A stretch of DNA of 64,000 nt from an uncultured Moraxella sp. (GCF_945873075.1 NZ_CAMCBS010000002.1:82632-146631); one strand, 5' to 3'. Shown: positions 19,393 through 28,760, counted from the stretch's first letter. The notes: a model not told the origin generated them from the sequence alone. Made by a program: numbers and translations.

Positions 19393-20388
19393 ATGCTAGA
19401 CAATCGCCTAATCGACCCAAATACCAAAAAAGAAGATGCCACCGACCGTGCCATTCGCCCAACTTCTTTGGCTGATTATATCGGACAGCCTGATGTCAAA
19501 GAGCAGATGGGGGTATTTATCCAAGCGGCGCGCAACCGTGATGAAGCGCTTGACCATACGCTGATTTTTGGCCCACCAGGACTTGGCAAGACGACACTTG
19601 CCAATATCATCGCTCGTGAGATGGGGGGTAATCTGCGTTCGACATCTGGCCCTGTGCTTGAGCGCGCGGGGGATTTGGCGGCGATGCTGACCAATCTTGA
19701 AGCAGGCGATGTGCTATTTATTGATGAAATTCATCGACTTAGCCCTGCCATCGAAGAGATTTTGTACCCTGCGATGGAAGATTATCAGCTGGATATCATG
19801 ATTGGTGAAGGGCCGGCGGCTCGCTCGATTAAGCTTGATTTACCGCCATTTACACTGGTGGCGGCGACAACACGAGCGGGGCTTTTGACATCGCCACTGC
19901 GTGACCGCTTTGGGATTGTACAGCGACTTGAATTTTATAATGTGGCGGATTTGACGACGATTGTTAAGCGTTCGGCTCGCTTGATGGGTGTGCAGATGGA
20001 ACATAACGGCGCAACCGAAGTGGCTCGCCGTAGCCGTGGCACGCCACGCATCGCCAACCGCCTATTACGCCGTGTGCGTGATTATGCCGAAGTCAAAGGC
20101 AATGGCATCGTCACCGAGCAATTGGCATCAGCAGCACTGGATATGCTTGCGGTGGATAAGCAGGGGCTGGATCAACTTGACCGTCGTTATTTGATTGCGC
20201 TAAAAGAGCGGTTCAATGGCGGGCCTGTGGGTGTTGAAGCACTGGCAGCGGCACTTGCCGAAGATCGTGGCACGCTCGAAGATGTCATTGAGCCGTATCT
20301 AATCCAACAAAAATACATCGACCGCACCCCAAAAGGGCGGGTGCTGGCTGAACTTGCCATTCGCCAAAATATTGTCGATGCCTTGTAA
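19393..20388 (+). CDS. ruvB: Holliday junction branch migration ATPase RuvB
   Basis: Hexameric AAA+ motor that drives branch migration of Holliday junctions with RuvA. The 331-residue protein has Walker [10 protein letters not shown], Walker [12 protein letters not shown], a sensor 1 region [17 protein letters not shown], and a C-terminal winged-helix domain. ruvA and ruvC are not adjacent. A TTGCAA and a TGCTAAAAT box (19331-19361, 19-base spacer) lie just upstream as a possible promoter. Confidence 0.97.
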   Translation: MLDNRLIDPNTKKEDATDRAIRPTSLADYIGQPDVKEQMGVFIQAARNRDEALDHTLIFGPPGLGKTTLANIIAREMGGNLRSTSGPVLERAGDLAAMLTNLEAGDVLFIDEIHRLSPAIEEILYPAMEDYQLDIMIGEGPAARSIKLDLPPFTLVAATTRAGLLTSPLRDRFGIVQRLEFYNVADLTTIVKRSARLMGVQMEHNGATEVARRSRGTPRIANRLLRRVRDYAEVKGNGIVTEQLASAALDMLAVDKQGLDQLDRRYLIALKERFNGGPVGVEALAAALAEDRGTLEDVIEPYLIQQKYIDRTPKGRVLAELAIRQNIVDAL

Positions 20389-20420
20389 TTACAAAAATAC
20401 TAGGGCAAATCCAAAAACTT

Positions 20421-20429
20421 TGCTATAAT
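20421..20429 (+). promoter_or_regulatory. Extended -10 promoter for the DUF3465 lipoprotein
   Basis: TGCTATAAT, a perfect extended -10 box, 48 bases upstream of the start codon at 20477; no strong -35. Confidence 0.55.
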
Positions 20430-20476
20430 AGACTGTTTGCCGATTGATTATCGGTGTTTTTTTGAGTGATTGAGCT

Positions 20477-21016
20477 ATGATGAAATTTTGGCAAATTGGC
20501 AGTGTGGCGCTCATATCGATGTTGGCATTGAGTGCGTGTAATGGCGATGGCGAAACTGCAACGACAGCAACTGCAAAAAGCAAGCAAACAGCAACCAGCA
20601 CCACCCAAGATGGTGGCAAGCAGACGCAAGAGAATAACACTCAAACCAGTAAGCAAAACCAAGCAAAATCATCGCTTTGTAATAATGAGCTGATTGTCAA
20701 AAGCTATCAAGCCAAGCAGTCCAATGTCCAAGTGCGTGGCTGCGGCAAAGTCAAAGCACTCTTGACAGATGACAACAAAGGCAGTCGCCACCAAAAATTC
20801 ATCGTCAGTCTCGATGGTCAAAAACAAACCATCTTGATTGCGCATAATATCGACCTTGCTCCACGAGTGGATGCGCTTGCTAAAGGTGATTGGGTGGATT
20901 TTTATGGCGAATATGAATACAGCGATAAAGGTGGTGTGGTGCACTGGACGCATCATGACCCAGCTGGTCGCCATCAAGGTGGCTATATCGAATTTCGTGG
21001 ACAAAAGTATCAATAA
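20477..21016 (+). CDS. DUF3465 lipoprotein
   Basis: 179-residue lipoprotein. The signal peptide ends in the lipobox LSAC (Cys21), then comes a Thr/Gln/Lys-rich linker (about 22-65) and a compact domain ending [20 protein letters not shown], the hallmark of DUF3465. That domain is predicted OB-fold-like ([29 protein letters not shown]) with two cysteines (LCNNEL and RGCGKV). Biochemical function is not known. It lies between ruvB and pldA on the same strand. Confidence 0.8.
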   Translation: MMKFWQIGSVALISMLALSACNGDGETATTATAKSKQTATSTTQDGGKQTQENNTQTSKQNQAKSSLCNNELIVKSYQAKQSNVQVRGCGKVKALLTDDNKGSRHQKFIVSLDGQKQTILIAHNIDLAPRVDALAKGDWVDFYGEYEYSDKGGVVHWTHHDPAGRHQGGYIEFRGQKYQ

Positions 21017-21044
21017 CTCATTGAGCGTTTTTTTTAGAGTATTA

Positions 21045-22283
21045 ATGATGAAAAAATCTGTTTATGTATCTAAGCTTTCTGCATTGATTGGCTGTGGTGT
21101 GATGAGTCTCAATGCATATGCAACTGATCCTGTTTCTGCCCAAATCCCAGCGGTGCAACCAACTGCCATGCCTAGCGTGCCACCAGCGGATGCGCCGCCT
21201 GCTGTGATCGATCGAGCTCGTGGTGAGCAGCTATTTTTGGAGTGTGCATCACTAAACCACGATGCAACTCGGTTGGCATGTTTTGATTCGCTAGCACAAG
21301 GTCAAATACCAAATATCACAAGCCCAAAGCGCCAAATTGCCCTGTCAGATACCGCAAAAAGTGCCTTTAAGGGTGATTTTCAGGTTGTCTATGCTGATGA
21401 ATCAAAAAGCATTGCTAAGCCTGATGAGCTACCAACATCTCAAGAGCTAGAAGCGGCAGCTGATAGATATTCACCGCTTAGCTTAGCATTTGACTTGGAT
21501 AAGAATAACACAGGCCTTTGGCAAGCACGCCCGCATAATCCTATGTATGTATTGCCATTGTATCTTAATGCCAATCCAAACCGACACCCACAGACGCCAT
21601 CTCGTGAGCAAGTGGATTATAGCCAACAAGAAATGCAGATTCCTGAAATGAAGTTTCAGTTATCAGTCAAGGCAAAAGCCGCCGAAAATCTACTAGGTAC
21701 AGATGCTGATCTATGGGTTGGTTATACACAGCAGTCGCATTGGCAGGTGTATAATTCTGATCATTCTCGCCCATTTCGTGCGCACGACTATCAGCCAGAA
21801 GTCTTTGTGACGCAGCCTGTGAGCGCTGATTTGCCGTGGGGTGGTCGCCTGCGTATGCTTGGTGCTGGTGCGGTGCATCATTCTAATGGTGAAGAAGGTG
21901 ATATGTCTCGTTCATGGAACCGTGCTTATCTGATGGCAGGCATGGAGTGGGGTAATTTGACAGTAATGCCACGCCTATGGGCACGCATCAATAACGAAAA
22001 CACACGAGATGATGACAACCCTGATATCACCGATTATTATGGCTATGGCGATGTCAAATTCCTATATCCTGTCAATGGTGGTAATGTGTCAGGTACTGTC
22101 CGCTACAATCCTAGCACCAATAAAGGGGCTGTACAGCTAGACTATGTGCACCCGATCGGTAAAGGCATCAGTGGCTATGTACAGCTATTCCATGGCTATG
22201 GTCAATCCATCATCGATTATAATGCCGAAACCACAGGGGTGGGTGTCGGTGTGATGCTCAATGACTGGATGGGTTTATACTAA
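21045..22283 (+). CDS. pldA: Outer membrane phospholipase A
   Basis: Calcium-dependent phospholipase A1 of the outer membrane that degrades phospholipid appearing in the outer leaflet. An N-terminal signal peptide (ending near NAYA) is followed by a variable region (about residues 25-150) and the beta-barrel with the catalytic HHSNGE (His and Ser) and SRSWNR (Asn). The C-terminal part KGAVQLDYVHPIGKGISGYV and YGQSIIDYN is typical. The frame is open further upstream, but the ATG pair at 21045/21048 starts the signal peptide and follows the preceding stop. About 412 residues, longer than E. coli PldA (289) because of the N-terminal region. Confidence 0.92.
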   Translation: MMKKSVYVSKLSALIGCGVMSLNAYATDPVSAQIPAVQPTAMPSVPPADAPPAVIDRARGEQLFLECASLNHDATRLACFDSLAQGQIPNITSPKRQIALSDTAKSAFKGDFQVVYADESKSIAKPDELPTSQELEAAADRYSPLSLAFDLDKNNTGLWQARPHNPMYVLPLYLNANPNRHPQTPSREQVDYSQQEMQIPEMKFQLSVKAKAAENLLGTDADLWVGYTQQSHWQVYNSDHSRPFRAHDYQPEVFVTQPVSADLPWGGRLRMLGAGAVHHSNGEEGDMSRSWNRAYLMAGMEWGNLTVMPRLWARINNENTRDDDNPDITDYYGYGDVKFLYPVNGGNVSGTVRYNPSTNKGAVQLDYVHPIGKGISGYVQLFHGYGQSIIDYNAETTGVGVGVMLNDWMGLY

Positions 22284-22330
22284 GATGGTGTGTGTATGAT
22301 GTCGCCCAAATCTCAGCAGACATCATCACC

Positions 22331-22360
22331 AAAAAAGCAGGTTGCCAAGCCTGCTTTTTT
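22331..22360 (+). terminator. Terminator after pldA
   Basis: Eleven-base stem AAAAAAGCAGG / CCTGCTTTTTT. It falls inside the 5' extension of the comF frame, which argues that comF starts further downstream. Confidence 0.8.
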
Positions 22361-22424
22361 GTATAAATTTTCGTCAGTAGCGCACCCAAAACTACCCCCA
22401 TATTTGCCATCACTGTGGTGTGCG

Positions 22425-23078
22425 ATGTGGCTGCGCCGTTGTGTCATCTGTCAGCAGCGGCATGCTTATTTTCGGTTGATTTGCCAAGTATGCCAAATGC
22501 AGATACCGCTTCGGCTGGCACCTAGGGTTATCGAAGTGGCAGGCGAGCCATCACTGCGATTACGCCTATATCCGATGAGCTATTATCAATATCCCATTAA
22601 TCGTATTATTCATCAGTTTAAAGAAAATGAAGATATTCAAGCCTTGCTTGCGCTGATTGCGTTGATTCGGACATTGCCAAAGCCTGTCGGCTGTCATGCG
22701 ACAAATACCGCCATCGTCTCCATCCCTACGACTCAGACACGCATACGCCGTCGCGGATTTAATCCGACAGATATACTAGCAAGGCATTTGGCACATCATT
22801 GGTCTTTACCTTTGTATTATGGTGTTGCACGCCGAGATGGCGCACGGCAGCAGCGTGGGCTAAATAGACAGCAGCGACTTAATAATATGCAATCGGAATT
22901 TTGGGTTAGTGACGCCAAGCTACCGTGTCAGCAGTTGATTATTTTTGACGATGTAGTGACAACGGGGGCGACATTGACCCAGATGGCAAGCTGTCTAAAA
23001 GCTGAATTTCCATCTGTCAAGCTGATGGCAGTATGCCTTGCGCATGGCTCTATTGAGTTTGGACTGCCTTATTTATGA
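22425..23078 (+). CDS. comF: ComF family protein (phosphoribosyltransferase-like)
   Basis: ComF/GntX-family protein, linked to DNA uptake in competent bacteria. From the ATG at 22425 it has about 217 residues (GntX has 227): an N-terminal four-cysteine zinc ribbon (CVIC and CQVC) and a C-terminal phosphoribosyltransferase fold with the PRPP-type motif IIFDDVVTTGATL. The frame is open to a GTG at 22290, but that extension contains the pldA terminator and has no family resemblance, so I set the start at 22425. It is followed seven bases later by pilV, which suits a competence/pilus context. Confidence 0.85.
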   Translation: MWLRRCVICQQRHAYFRLICQVCQMQIPLRLAPRVIEVAGEPSLRLRLYPMSYYQYPINRIIHQFKENEDIQALLALIALIRTLPKPVGCHATNTAIVSIPTTQTRIRRRGFNPTDILARHLAHHWSLPLYYGVARRDGARQQRGLNRQQRLNNMQSEFWVSDAKLPCQQLIIFDDVVTTGATLTQMASCLKAEFPSVKLMAVCLAHGSIEFGLPYL

Positions 23079-23085
23079 GATATTT

Positions 23086-23598
23086 ATGAAACGCTTGGAT
23101 CGCCAATTTGGCATGAGCCTGCTTGAAGTTGTGGTGGCGTTATTGATTTTATCCATCGCTGTGCTTGGGTTTTTGGCGGTGGGGTCAAGATCACTATTGG
23201 GTAGTGGCCAAGCTGATTTTCGCTCGCAGGCAGTGACATTAATTAGTGGGCATTATGATGCTGTACAGTATTTTGATGAGCATCAAAAGCGTATTTATGT
23301 CCAGACATTGGCGCAAAGTATCGGCAGTGCAAGTGATATTGATGATTATATCAGACAGGTACAGGCGGTACACATCGAATGTCAAGCCGCTTGTTCTAGA
23401 GATACTTTGGCAAAGCTTAGTGCTTGGCAGTTGGCACAAAGTGCAGCGACGGCACGCATGACAGTCTTGGCCAAAAATTGCCAAACTGGTATCTGCTGGG
23501 CGCTAGCATGGGGTGATGATGCGCCACAGATCATCACTGATTGCTTTAATCCTGTACCAAAAAATAGTGCTCATTGCTTTGTACTGGGGGATGAGTGA
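23086..23598 (+). CDS. pilV: Type IV pilus minor pilin PilV-like
   Basis: Prepilin-like protein of about 170 residues. The leader MKRLDRQFG is followed by MSLLEVVVALLILSIAVLGF, the class III signal with cleavage after Gly and Glu at position 5 of the mature chain. The C-terminal domain has several cysteines. A start at 23086 is chosen because it gives the normal short leader; the frame is open upstream through comF. The stop overlaps the pilW start (TGATG). Minor pilins prime assembly of the pilus used in twitching and DNA uptake. Confidence 0.85.
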   Translation: MKRLDRQFGMSLLEVVVALLILSIAVLGFLAVGSRSLLGSGQADFRSQAVTLISGHYDAVQYFDEHQKRIYVQTLAQSIGSASDIDDYIRQVQAVHIECQAACSRDTLAKLSAWQLAQSAATARMTVLAKNCQTGICWALAWGDDAPQIITDCFNPVPKNSAHCFVLGDE

Positions 23599-24575
23599 TG
23601 CGCTCAAGTCAAATGGGGTTGAGCTTGATTGAGCTATTGGTAGTGCTTGTACTGGCACTGCTACTAAGCCTTGTGATGGTTGGTGTCTATCGCACAGGGT
23701 TTGATGGTAAGGTTCGTGCACAAAATATCGCCATGCTGATGGATCAAGATGTCTCCACGGTCACGATGAATGAACAGCTGCGACTGGCAGGCAGTGGCAT
23801 CGGATTATTCACGCAGATTCAGCCAAGTGCAGTAATCACTCAGCCAACCCAAATCGCTATGCTTAAGTTTCAAGGCTTGTCATCTAAGTGGCTTAGTCAA
23901 AGTCGTCATGCGGATGAGCCACCGCATTTAAATCATTTGCCATCTGATCAACTGACCATCTGGTATGTCGCACCGATGGATCTGTGGGATTGTGAAGGTG
24001 ATTTGGCGCTTGGTCCACGAAAAGCACGGCTAAAAGACGGTACGATGGCGATGATAGATGGTCAAGTGGTGATTGAGCGCTATTTTGTGCAAGCTGAGAG
24101 TGATGGTAGCTTGTCACTGCGATGTGATGCTGCGCACTTTGTGACAGATGTCATCGATAGAGATGGCACTCGTGATCGTCGTGGCGTTGGAGCATCTTTT
24201 ATGACTGCGATCATTGATTCTGCTGTCTCGGGTCGTGGGGCGGTGACTCAGCCTTGGGTGCTAAAAGATAGCAGTACAGCAGGCGAGATAATACTGCCAA
24301 ATATAGATGGATTTTGGGTGCAGTTGTTGGTTGGCTCACAAGCTCAGTCATCGCAGGTCGCACAGATGCGTATTCATGAGTATCAATCTCAAGCCGATGG
24401 ACAGCCGATATTGGGCGTGCAGTACGCCATCATCAGCCGTGCATCTCTTGCCCAACAAGGTGTACAAGCAGCGCCAATCAAAATCTTTGATCAAACAATA
24501 TCACCACCTGACGATCAACTGCCACGCCGACTACACACGGCATCACTTTACTTTGATTCGGTGGTCATGCCATGA
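23598..24575 (+). CDS. pilW: Type IV pilus minor pilin PilW-like
   Basis: About 325 residues with prepilin leader MRSSQMG and mature start LSLIELLVVLVLALLLSLVM (Glu at position 5). The larger C-terminal domain and its place between pilV and pilX match PilW. It overlaps pilV by one base and pilX by four, so the three are translationally coupled. No truncation. Confidence 0.85.
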   Translation: MRSSQMGLSLIELLVVLVLALLLSLVMVGVYRTGFDGKVRAQNIAMLMDQDVSTVTMNEQLRLAGSGIGLFTQIQPSAVITQPTQIAMLKFQGLSSKWLSQSRHADEPPHLNHLPSDQLTIWYVAPMDLWDCEGDLALGPRKARLKDGTMAMIDGQVVIERYFVQAESDGSLSLRCDAAHFVTDVIDRDGTRDRRGVGASFMTAIIDSAVSGRGAVTQPWVLKDSSTAGEIILPNIDGFWVQLLVGSQAQSSQVAQMRIHEYQSQADGQPILGVQYAIISRASLAQQGVQAAPIKIFDQTISPPDDQLPRRLHTASLYFDSVVMP

Positions 24576-25300
24576 GAAACCCAAAAACTCAGCAAGGATT
24601 CGTGCTGATCGCTGTGCTGATCTTGGTGCTAGTGATTAGTACCATCGTGATGATCATGCTAAATCAGCAAAACTCAGATGTCAAATCTGCCGCCCAAAGT
24701 GCACAGCGTGCTAAGCAACTGATCATAGCCAAACAAGCGACAGCCGAGATTTGGCAAACGCCACCATCGCATCTATCGCAGATGGTGATGTCGCCCAATA
24801 CATGGCTTGCTAAGCTTATGCACCAAGCATCATCTACGCACGGTGGTATCACAAGTTTGCATGCTTGCGGTGATTTGAGTCGCTCAAATATCGGATATGG
24901 TGATGGTCAATATGATGGTATGAGCATGCAATGCATCGACAAGCTTTGGTGGTATGGCTATGCTACCGCCATTGATGCTTCGCATTATTTGGTGAAATCT
25001 CATCAGCATCTACAGGCGATGCCAAATGACCAAGCTGATACTACTTCACCAACAGCAGCGAAGCAGTTGTTTTTTCAAATAGACCTGTATGCTGTAGCGA
25101 TGACTTCTATTGTGTCAAGCTGTCAGGCGCAGTCCATGTATCAGCACCAAGCGCTCAGATGTCTGATTGATGCAGGTGTACATGCCAAAAGCATGGCGAT
25201 GCAGTGGCTAGCCATCACAACTCAAGCGCCAGATATGCCATCACCAACGATCAAGATTATTCCCATCAAAAAGTATGAGCTCAGACTCGTGCGTGACTAA
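24572..25300 (+). CDS. pilX: Type IV pilus minor pilin PilX-like
   Basis: 242-residue protein with leader MRNPKTQQG and hydrophobic mature start FVLIAVLILVLVISTIVMIM. It lacks the Glu at position 5, as is common for PilX/GspK-type tip pilins. Overlaps pilW by four bases (ATGA). In related genomes pilY1 and pilE-type genes follow; here the cluster stops, and 304 bases later an unrelated outer-membrane gene begins. Confidence 0.8.
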   Translation: MRNPKTQQGFVLIAVLILVLVISTIVMIMLNQQNSDVKSAAQSAQRAKQLIIAKQATAEIWQTPPSHLSQMVMSPNTWLAKLMHQASSTHGGITSLHACGDLSRSNIGYGDGQYDGMSMQCIDKLWWYGYATAIDASHYLVKSHQHLQAMPNDQADTTSPTAAKQLFFQIDLYAVAMTSIVSSCQAQSMYQHQALRCLIDAGVHAKSMAMQWLAITTQAPDMPSPTIKIIPIKKYELRLVRD

Positions 25301-25604
25301 TCATGAATATAAAAATCAGCTCAGTGTACAACCGTTTGATTTTTAAAATAAAAAAAATGAAACACATCCACAAATCTTACCAAAAGTAACCAAATGTAAA
25401 TAAAATTGCAGCTTTGATGAATCTGGCAAGTATTGTTACCTAATGCAGGTTGTTCTTACAAAACTACCAATAAAAAGCGAGCCAAATGGGTGGTAAAAGG
25501 CGTGGTTATTCCCTAAAATGTAACCAATGATGACAAACAAACAGTTTGCTATCAGTAAGACGAACAAAACCAAACCCATATTAATTGCTTATTTGGAGAG
25601 AATT
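25301..25604. other. Intergenic region pilX / outer-membrane barrel gene
   Basis: 304 AT-rich bases. A TTGCAG at about 25408 and a TATTGT 19 bases later resemble the porin promoters below but with a long spacer. A GGAGAG ribosome site ends the region. No other gene or terminator is seen. Confidence 0.4.
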
Positions 25605-26384
25605 ATGAAAGCAATGAAACTATCTTTGATCGCTGGTGCGGTAGTACTATCAACTTCTGCAATGGCAAATGTTGTAACTGATACAGCATCTAATGTTGCT
25701 ACTGGCACTGTTAATGTTGTAAAAAACACTGGCTCAGCACTAGTTGACGGTGGTCGTACACTGGTTAAAACTGCTATCAACCCAGCAGCAATCAGCGTTG
25801 AAGCTGGTACTCTAGGCTACGGTGCAAACGTTGCTTGGGCAGTAAACGAGAAGACTTCATTGGTTGCTGGTTGGACTGGTGGCGATGTTACTGATCTAGT
25901 TGGTGATGACTTCACTTCTCGTGGTGTTACTTATCAAGTTGACACTGATCTTAGCAACCCATACCTAGGTGTACAAGTACGCCCAGCAGCGAACTGGTTC
26001 ACTGTAAGCGGTGGTATCATCGTTCCTGACAATGATGTAAAAGTAAAAGCATTGGGTGACAATGGTACTTATAAGATCGGTGGCGAAGTTTACCAAGCGA
26101 CTGATGTTGGTGGTCTAAACGGTACTCTAGAGCATCGTAACAAACTAGCTCCATACATGACTGTTGGTTTCCGCCCAACCATCAACAACAACTGGGGTGT
26201 GTTTGGTGAAGTTGGTGCTGCATACATGGGTGATACTCGTGCAACTATCGAAGCTGATGGTACAGGTACTATGACTGCAGAAGCTGCTCAACAAGTTGCT
26301 GACCAAGCAGCTGCTGAAATCGAAGACAAAAACTGGGGCCGTTGGGCACCAATCGCAAAAGTTGGTGTAACTTACCGCTTCTAA
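25605..26384 (+). CDS. Small outer-membrane beta-barrel protein
   Basis: Outer-membrane protein of about 259 residues, family not recognised with certainty. Signal peptide MKAMKLSLIAGAVVLSTSAM-A, a Thr/Val-rich segment, then alternating beta-strand patterns (SVEAGTLGYGANVAWAVN, TSLVAGWTGG, YLGVQVRPAANWFTV, YMTVGFRPTINNNWGVFGEV) and a terminal Phe (VGVTYRF), as needed for BAM-dependent insertion. The start at 25605 follows GGAGAG; the frame extends upstream but without a ribosome site. Codons end mostly in T, unlike neighbouring genes, which suggests high expression. Confidence 0.75.
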   Translation: MKAMKLSLIAGAVVLSTSAMANVVTDTASNVATGTVNVVKNTGSALVDGGRTLVKTAINPAAISVEAGTLGYGANVAWAVNEKTSLVAGWTGGDVTDLVGDDFTSRGVTYQVDTDLSNPYLGVQVRPAANWFTVSGGIIVPDNDVKVKALGDNGTYKIGGEVYQATDVGGLNGTLEHRNKLAPYMTVGFRPTINNNWGVFGEVGAAYMGDTRATIEADGTGTMTAEAAQQVADQAAAEIEDKNWGRWAPIAKVGVTYRF

Positions 26385-26403
26385 TCACGATCTGATCGTG
26401 AAC

Positions 26404-26440
26404 AAAACGATGCTACAGTACTGTGGCATCGTTTTTTATT
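26404..26440 (+). terminator. Terminator after the barrel gene
   Basis: Stem AAAACGATGC / GCATCGTTTT, extended inward by ACAG/CTGT, then T run. A second small palindrome (TCACGATC-T-GATCGTGA) lies just before it. Confidence 0.85.
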
Positions 26441-26537
26441 GGCAGAAAAGAGTTTTTGATAAATAAATTGACAAAACTAAGATAAATACCCTAACATATT
26501 GCCAATTTCAACTCACAAATATCCATGAGTATAAATT

Positions 26538-27596
26538 ATGAAGTTTGCAATTTTTTCAATGGTGAAGAACGAAGCTGATATTATTGAGTCTTTTGTAAGG
26601 CACAATCTAAATTTTGCAGATGAGATGTATATTTTAGACAATGGTAGCACTGACAACACTTTATCTATTCTAAAGAATTTATACGGTGAAGGTTTGCCAA
26701 TCCGCCTGTTTCAAGATACAACACATGGCCATAGACAGCATCAGATACTATCAAATTTAATGCAACATATCCAAGGTGATACGGATGCAGATATATTTAT
26801 GTGTTTAGATGCTGATGAATTTATTAGCATCAGCCCCAATTCCCCCCCCCAATATAGGCTGAACCAAAAAGCATTTTTTGATCAGCATTTACAAGCGGTA
26901 GCCCGGTATGGCGTCTGTGCAATGCAATGGGTGAATTATTTGCCGAATGACTCATGTGAGAATCTTGATTTTATTAATTATTTTGACGATTTTGCAAGAT
27001 GTCAGATGAGTGTACCTGAGCATCAAAAGGTGATTTTTTCTCGAGATATGCTTGCTAAAGTGGTACTTGCGCAAGGAAATCATTTTTTGAGTGATAAAAA
27101 TACTCAACAAAAAATTCAACATTTGGTCTTTCAAGATATTGTACTCGCGCATATTCCGATTCGATCAGCAGAGCAAGCTATAAGTAAAGTGCTAACCACG
27201 GCCATCTCTGTTAGTAGTCGTGAGATGGGAATGAATGAATCATTTCACATCTTTAATATGAAAGAGAAAATTATTAATAATAACTATACATTGGCTATCG
27301 ATGAGTGTCGAGAGTTGGCGCATTATTATGGCTTGCCAGAGTTTTATCGTGAGCAGGTGGTGCTAGGTAAGGGCAGAATTAATGATGTCTATATTGAGCA
27401 TAAATATTTAGATTTAATCAATTTAAGCATTGTCCACAATTTAAGAGAGCAGGCAGAAATTTTTGCCAAAAAGACCAAAGATTTGACAATGGCTTTGGCG
27501 GCAAAAGAGCAGGAATTAACCACAAGCCATCAGAGAATTTGTGAACTTGAGCGCTTATTAAAGCAAATCTCCCAAATGGGTCGGAAATATGGTTAA
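26538..27596 (+). CDS. Family 2 glycosyltransferase with in-frame C9 tract
   Basis: 352-residue cytoplasmic glycosyltransferase of the GT-A fold (GT2 family). It starts MKFAIFSMVKNEADIIESFV, has YILDNGSTDNT and the metal-binding LDADEF; the C-terminus (about 300-352) is likely coiled-coil. Family members modify lipooligosaccharide or surface glycans. A run of nine C (26842-26850) falls at residues 102-104. At nine the frame is open; loss or gain of one C brings a stop within four codons. AT-richer than its neighbours. The gene overlaps the convergent PPTase gene by four bases. The acceptor and sugar are unknown. Confidence 0.85.
   Translation: MKFAIFSMVKNEADIIESFVRHNLNFADEMYILDNGSTDNTLSILKNLYGEGLPIRLFQDTTHGHRQHQILSNLMQHIQGDTDADIFMCLDADEFISISPNSPPQYRLNQKAFFDQHLQAVARYGVCAMQWVNYLPNDSCENLDFINYFDDFARCQMSVPEHQKVIFSRDMLAKVVLAQGNHFLSDKNTQQKIQHLVFQDIVLAHIPIRSAEQAISKVLTTAISVSSREMGMNESFHIFNMKEKIINNNYTLAIDECRELAHYYGLPEFYREQVVLGKGRINDVYIEHKYLDLINLSIVHNLREQAEIFAKKTKDLTMALAAKEQELTTSHQRICELERLLKQISQMGRKYG
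26842..26850. repeat. Poly-C tract (C9) in a glycosyltransferase gene
   Basis: Nine consecutive C within coding sequence, the longest G/C homopolymer I noticed in the window. Current length keeps the gene in frame (ON). Confidence 0.9.
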
Positions 27597-28165
27597 TCCA
27601 TTTGAAAAATCGCCGATAGATGTAAGCTTGGATTGATATAAGTCATATAGCCATCGTGTAGTGGGATAATGCTGTCGTTTTGTGGATGAATGTGGGCTAA
27701 ATATTGTCCAAAATCCACGCCCATACCCTGTGTCAGCGTACCACCGTTTAGCTTAATCCATGATTCTTTTAATTGCCACAGGATTTGCCGATAGATGGCT
27801 TGAGTGTCTGCTGGATAATTTTGTAGATATAAATTTTCATGATGGCTAAAAAACCGCTTTGCCACCGCCTGCGTAATCGCTCGCTTTTCTACATCGACAC
27901 CACATGGATAAGGACTGATAATTAGCGCCACGCAGTCTGCCGAATGGCTAAAGCTGACAAATTCCTGCGCCAGACTACCTACCATCAGCCGATAAGGAAA
28001 GTTGTCATCAGATAGTACACTTTGTTTACCCAATCTTGATAATACCAAATGCAGTAGCTCACGCACGGCAGACGACTGTAGAGATTTATCCGCCGTTGTC
28101 ATCTGTGCATATGCGATGATGGTGGATTGAGATTGGTATATCCAAGGGGGGTGAATGGGCGACAT
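27593..28165 (-). CDS. 4'-phosphopantetheinyl transferase, Sfp type
   Basis: 190-residue enzyme that transfers phosphopantetheine from CoA to a carrier-protein serine. The superfamily signature is present: CGVDVEKR (metal-binding Asp and Glu), FFSHHE and WQLKESWIKLNGG (W-x2-KE-x3-K). Its size fits the Sfp/HetI group more than the short AcpS. No polyketide or peptide synthetase is in the window, so the carrier protein is unknown. Overlaps the glycosyltransferase end by four bases, tail to tail. Confidence 0.85.
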   Translation of the reverse strand: MSPIHPPWIYQSQSTIIAYAQMTTADKSLQSSAVRELLHLVLSRLGKQSVLSDDNFPYRLMVGSLAQEFVSFSHSADCVALIISPYPCGVDVEKRAITQAVAKRFFSHHENLYLQNYPADTQAIYRQILWQLKESWIKLNGGTLTQGMGVDFGQYLAHIHPQNDSIIPLHDGYMTYINPSLHLSAIFQMD

Positions 28166-28193
28166 GGATGGTGGCTATTGAATAAGATTTAGA

Positions 28194-28227
28194 CAAAAAA
28201 AAGCCCAAATGAATTGAGCTTTTTTTG
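28194..28227 (-). terminator. Terminator after pal
   Basis: A run, stem AGCCCAA / TTGAGCT with one mismatch, and T run; usable in both directions and located just after the pal stop codon. Confidence 0.7.
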
Positions 28228-28238
28228 GATAGGGTGAA

Positions 28239-28760
28239 TTAATACGACAATTCGGCACGGCGATTTTGTGACCATGATGCTTCGTCTGAGCCTGTGGCGA
28301 CAGGGCGTTCTTCACCAAAGCTGACAATCTCAACATTAGCTTCTTTGACACCTTTATTCAGCAGATAACCACGCACCGCAGCAGCACGACGCTCGCCCAG
28401 TGACATATTATATTCACGGCTACCACGCTCATCGGTATGACCTGCGACCAGTACACGAGCGGTCTCATTGGCGGTCAAGAATTTGACTTGTTCATCCAAG
28501 ATGGCAGCGGCTTGTGGCTTGATGGCATCAGAATTATAGTCAAAATGCACAAGGCTAGGCAGATTTGCGGCGGCTTGTTTGATGGCGTCTGAATTATTCA
28601 CCAAAGCACCACCAGTATAGACTTTGCCTGTGTAGCCTGCCATTTGATTTGGTGCGACAACCACATCATTGGTTTGGGCTTGTTTGCTTGCACAGCCTGT
28701 GGTAATCGTAAGGGCAGGAATCATCGCAAGTGCGACTAGTTTTAGTCCGAAGTGTTTCAT
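28239..28760 (-). CDS. pal: Peptidoglycan-associated lipoprotein Pal
   Basis: Outer-membrane lipoprotein that ties the outer membrane to peptidoglycan within the Tol-Pal system. From the ATG at 28760 (ribosome site AAAGGTGT) it has 173 residues: signal peptide with lipobox TTGC, a linker, and an OmpA-like domain with VHFDYNSDAI, VAGHTDERGSREYNMSLGER and RRAELSY, including the Asp and Arg that bind diaminopimelate. The frame is open to 28799 but without a proper signal peptide. tolB and tolQRA are not next to it. Confidence 0.95.
   Translation of the reverse strand: MKHFGLKLVALAMIPALTITTGCASKQAQTNDVVVAPNQMAGYTGKVYTGGALVNNSDAIKQAAANLPSLVHFDYNSDAIKPQAAAILDEQVKFLTANETARVLVAGHTDERGSREYNMSLGERRAAAVRGYLLNKGVKEANVEIVSFGEERPVATGSDEASWSQNRRAELSY

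Noticed and set aside
28146..28151. Six-base G run near the start of the PPTase gene
   Set aside because: Too short to be a likely slippage site compared with the C9 tract nearby.
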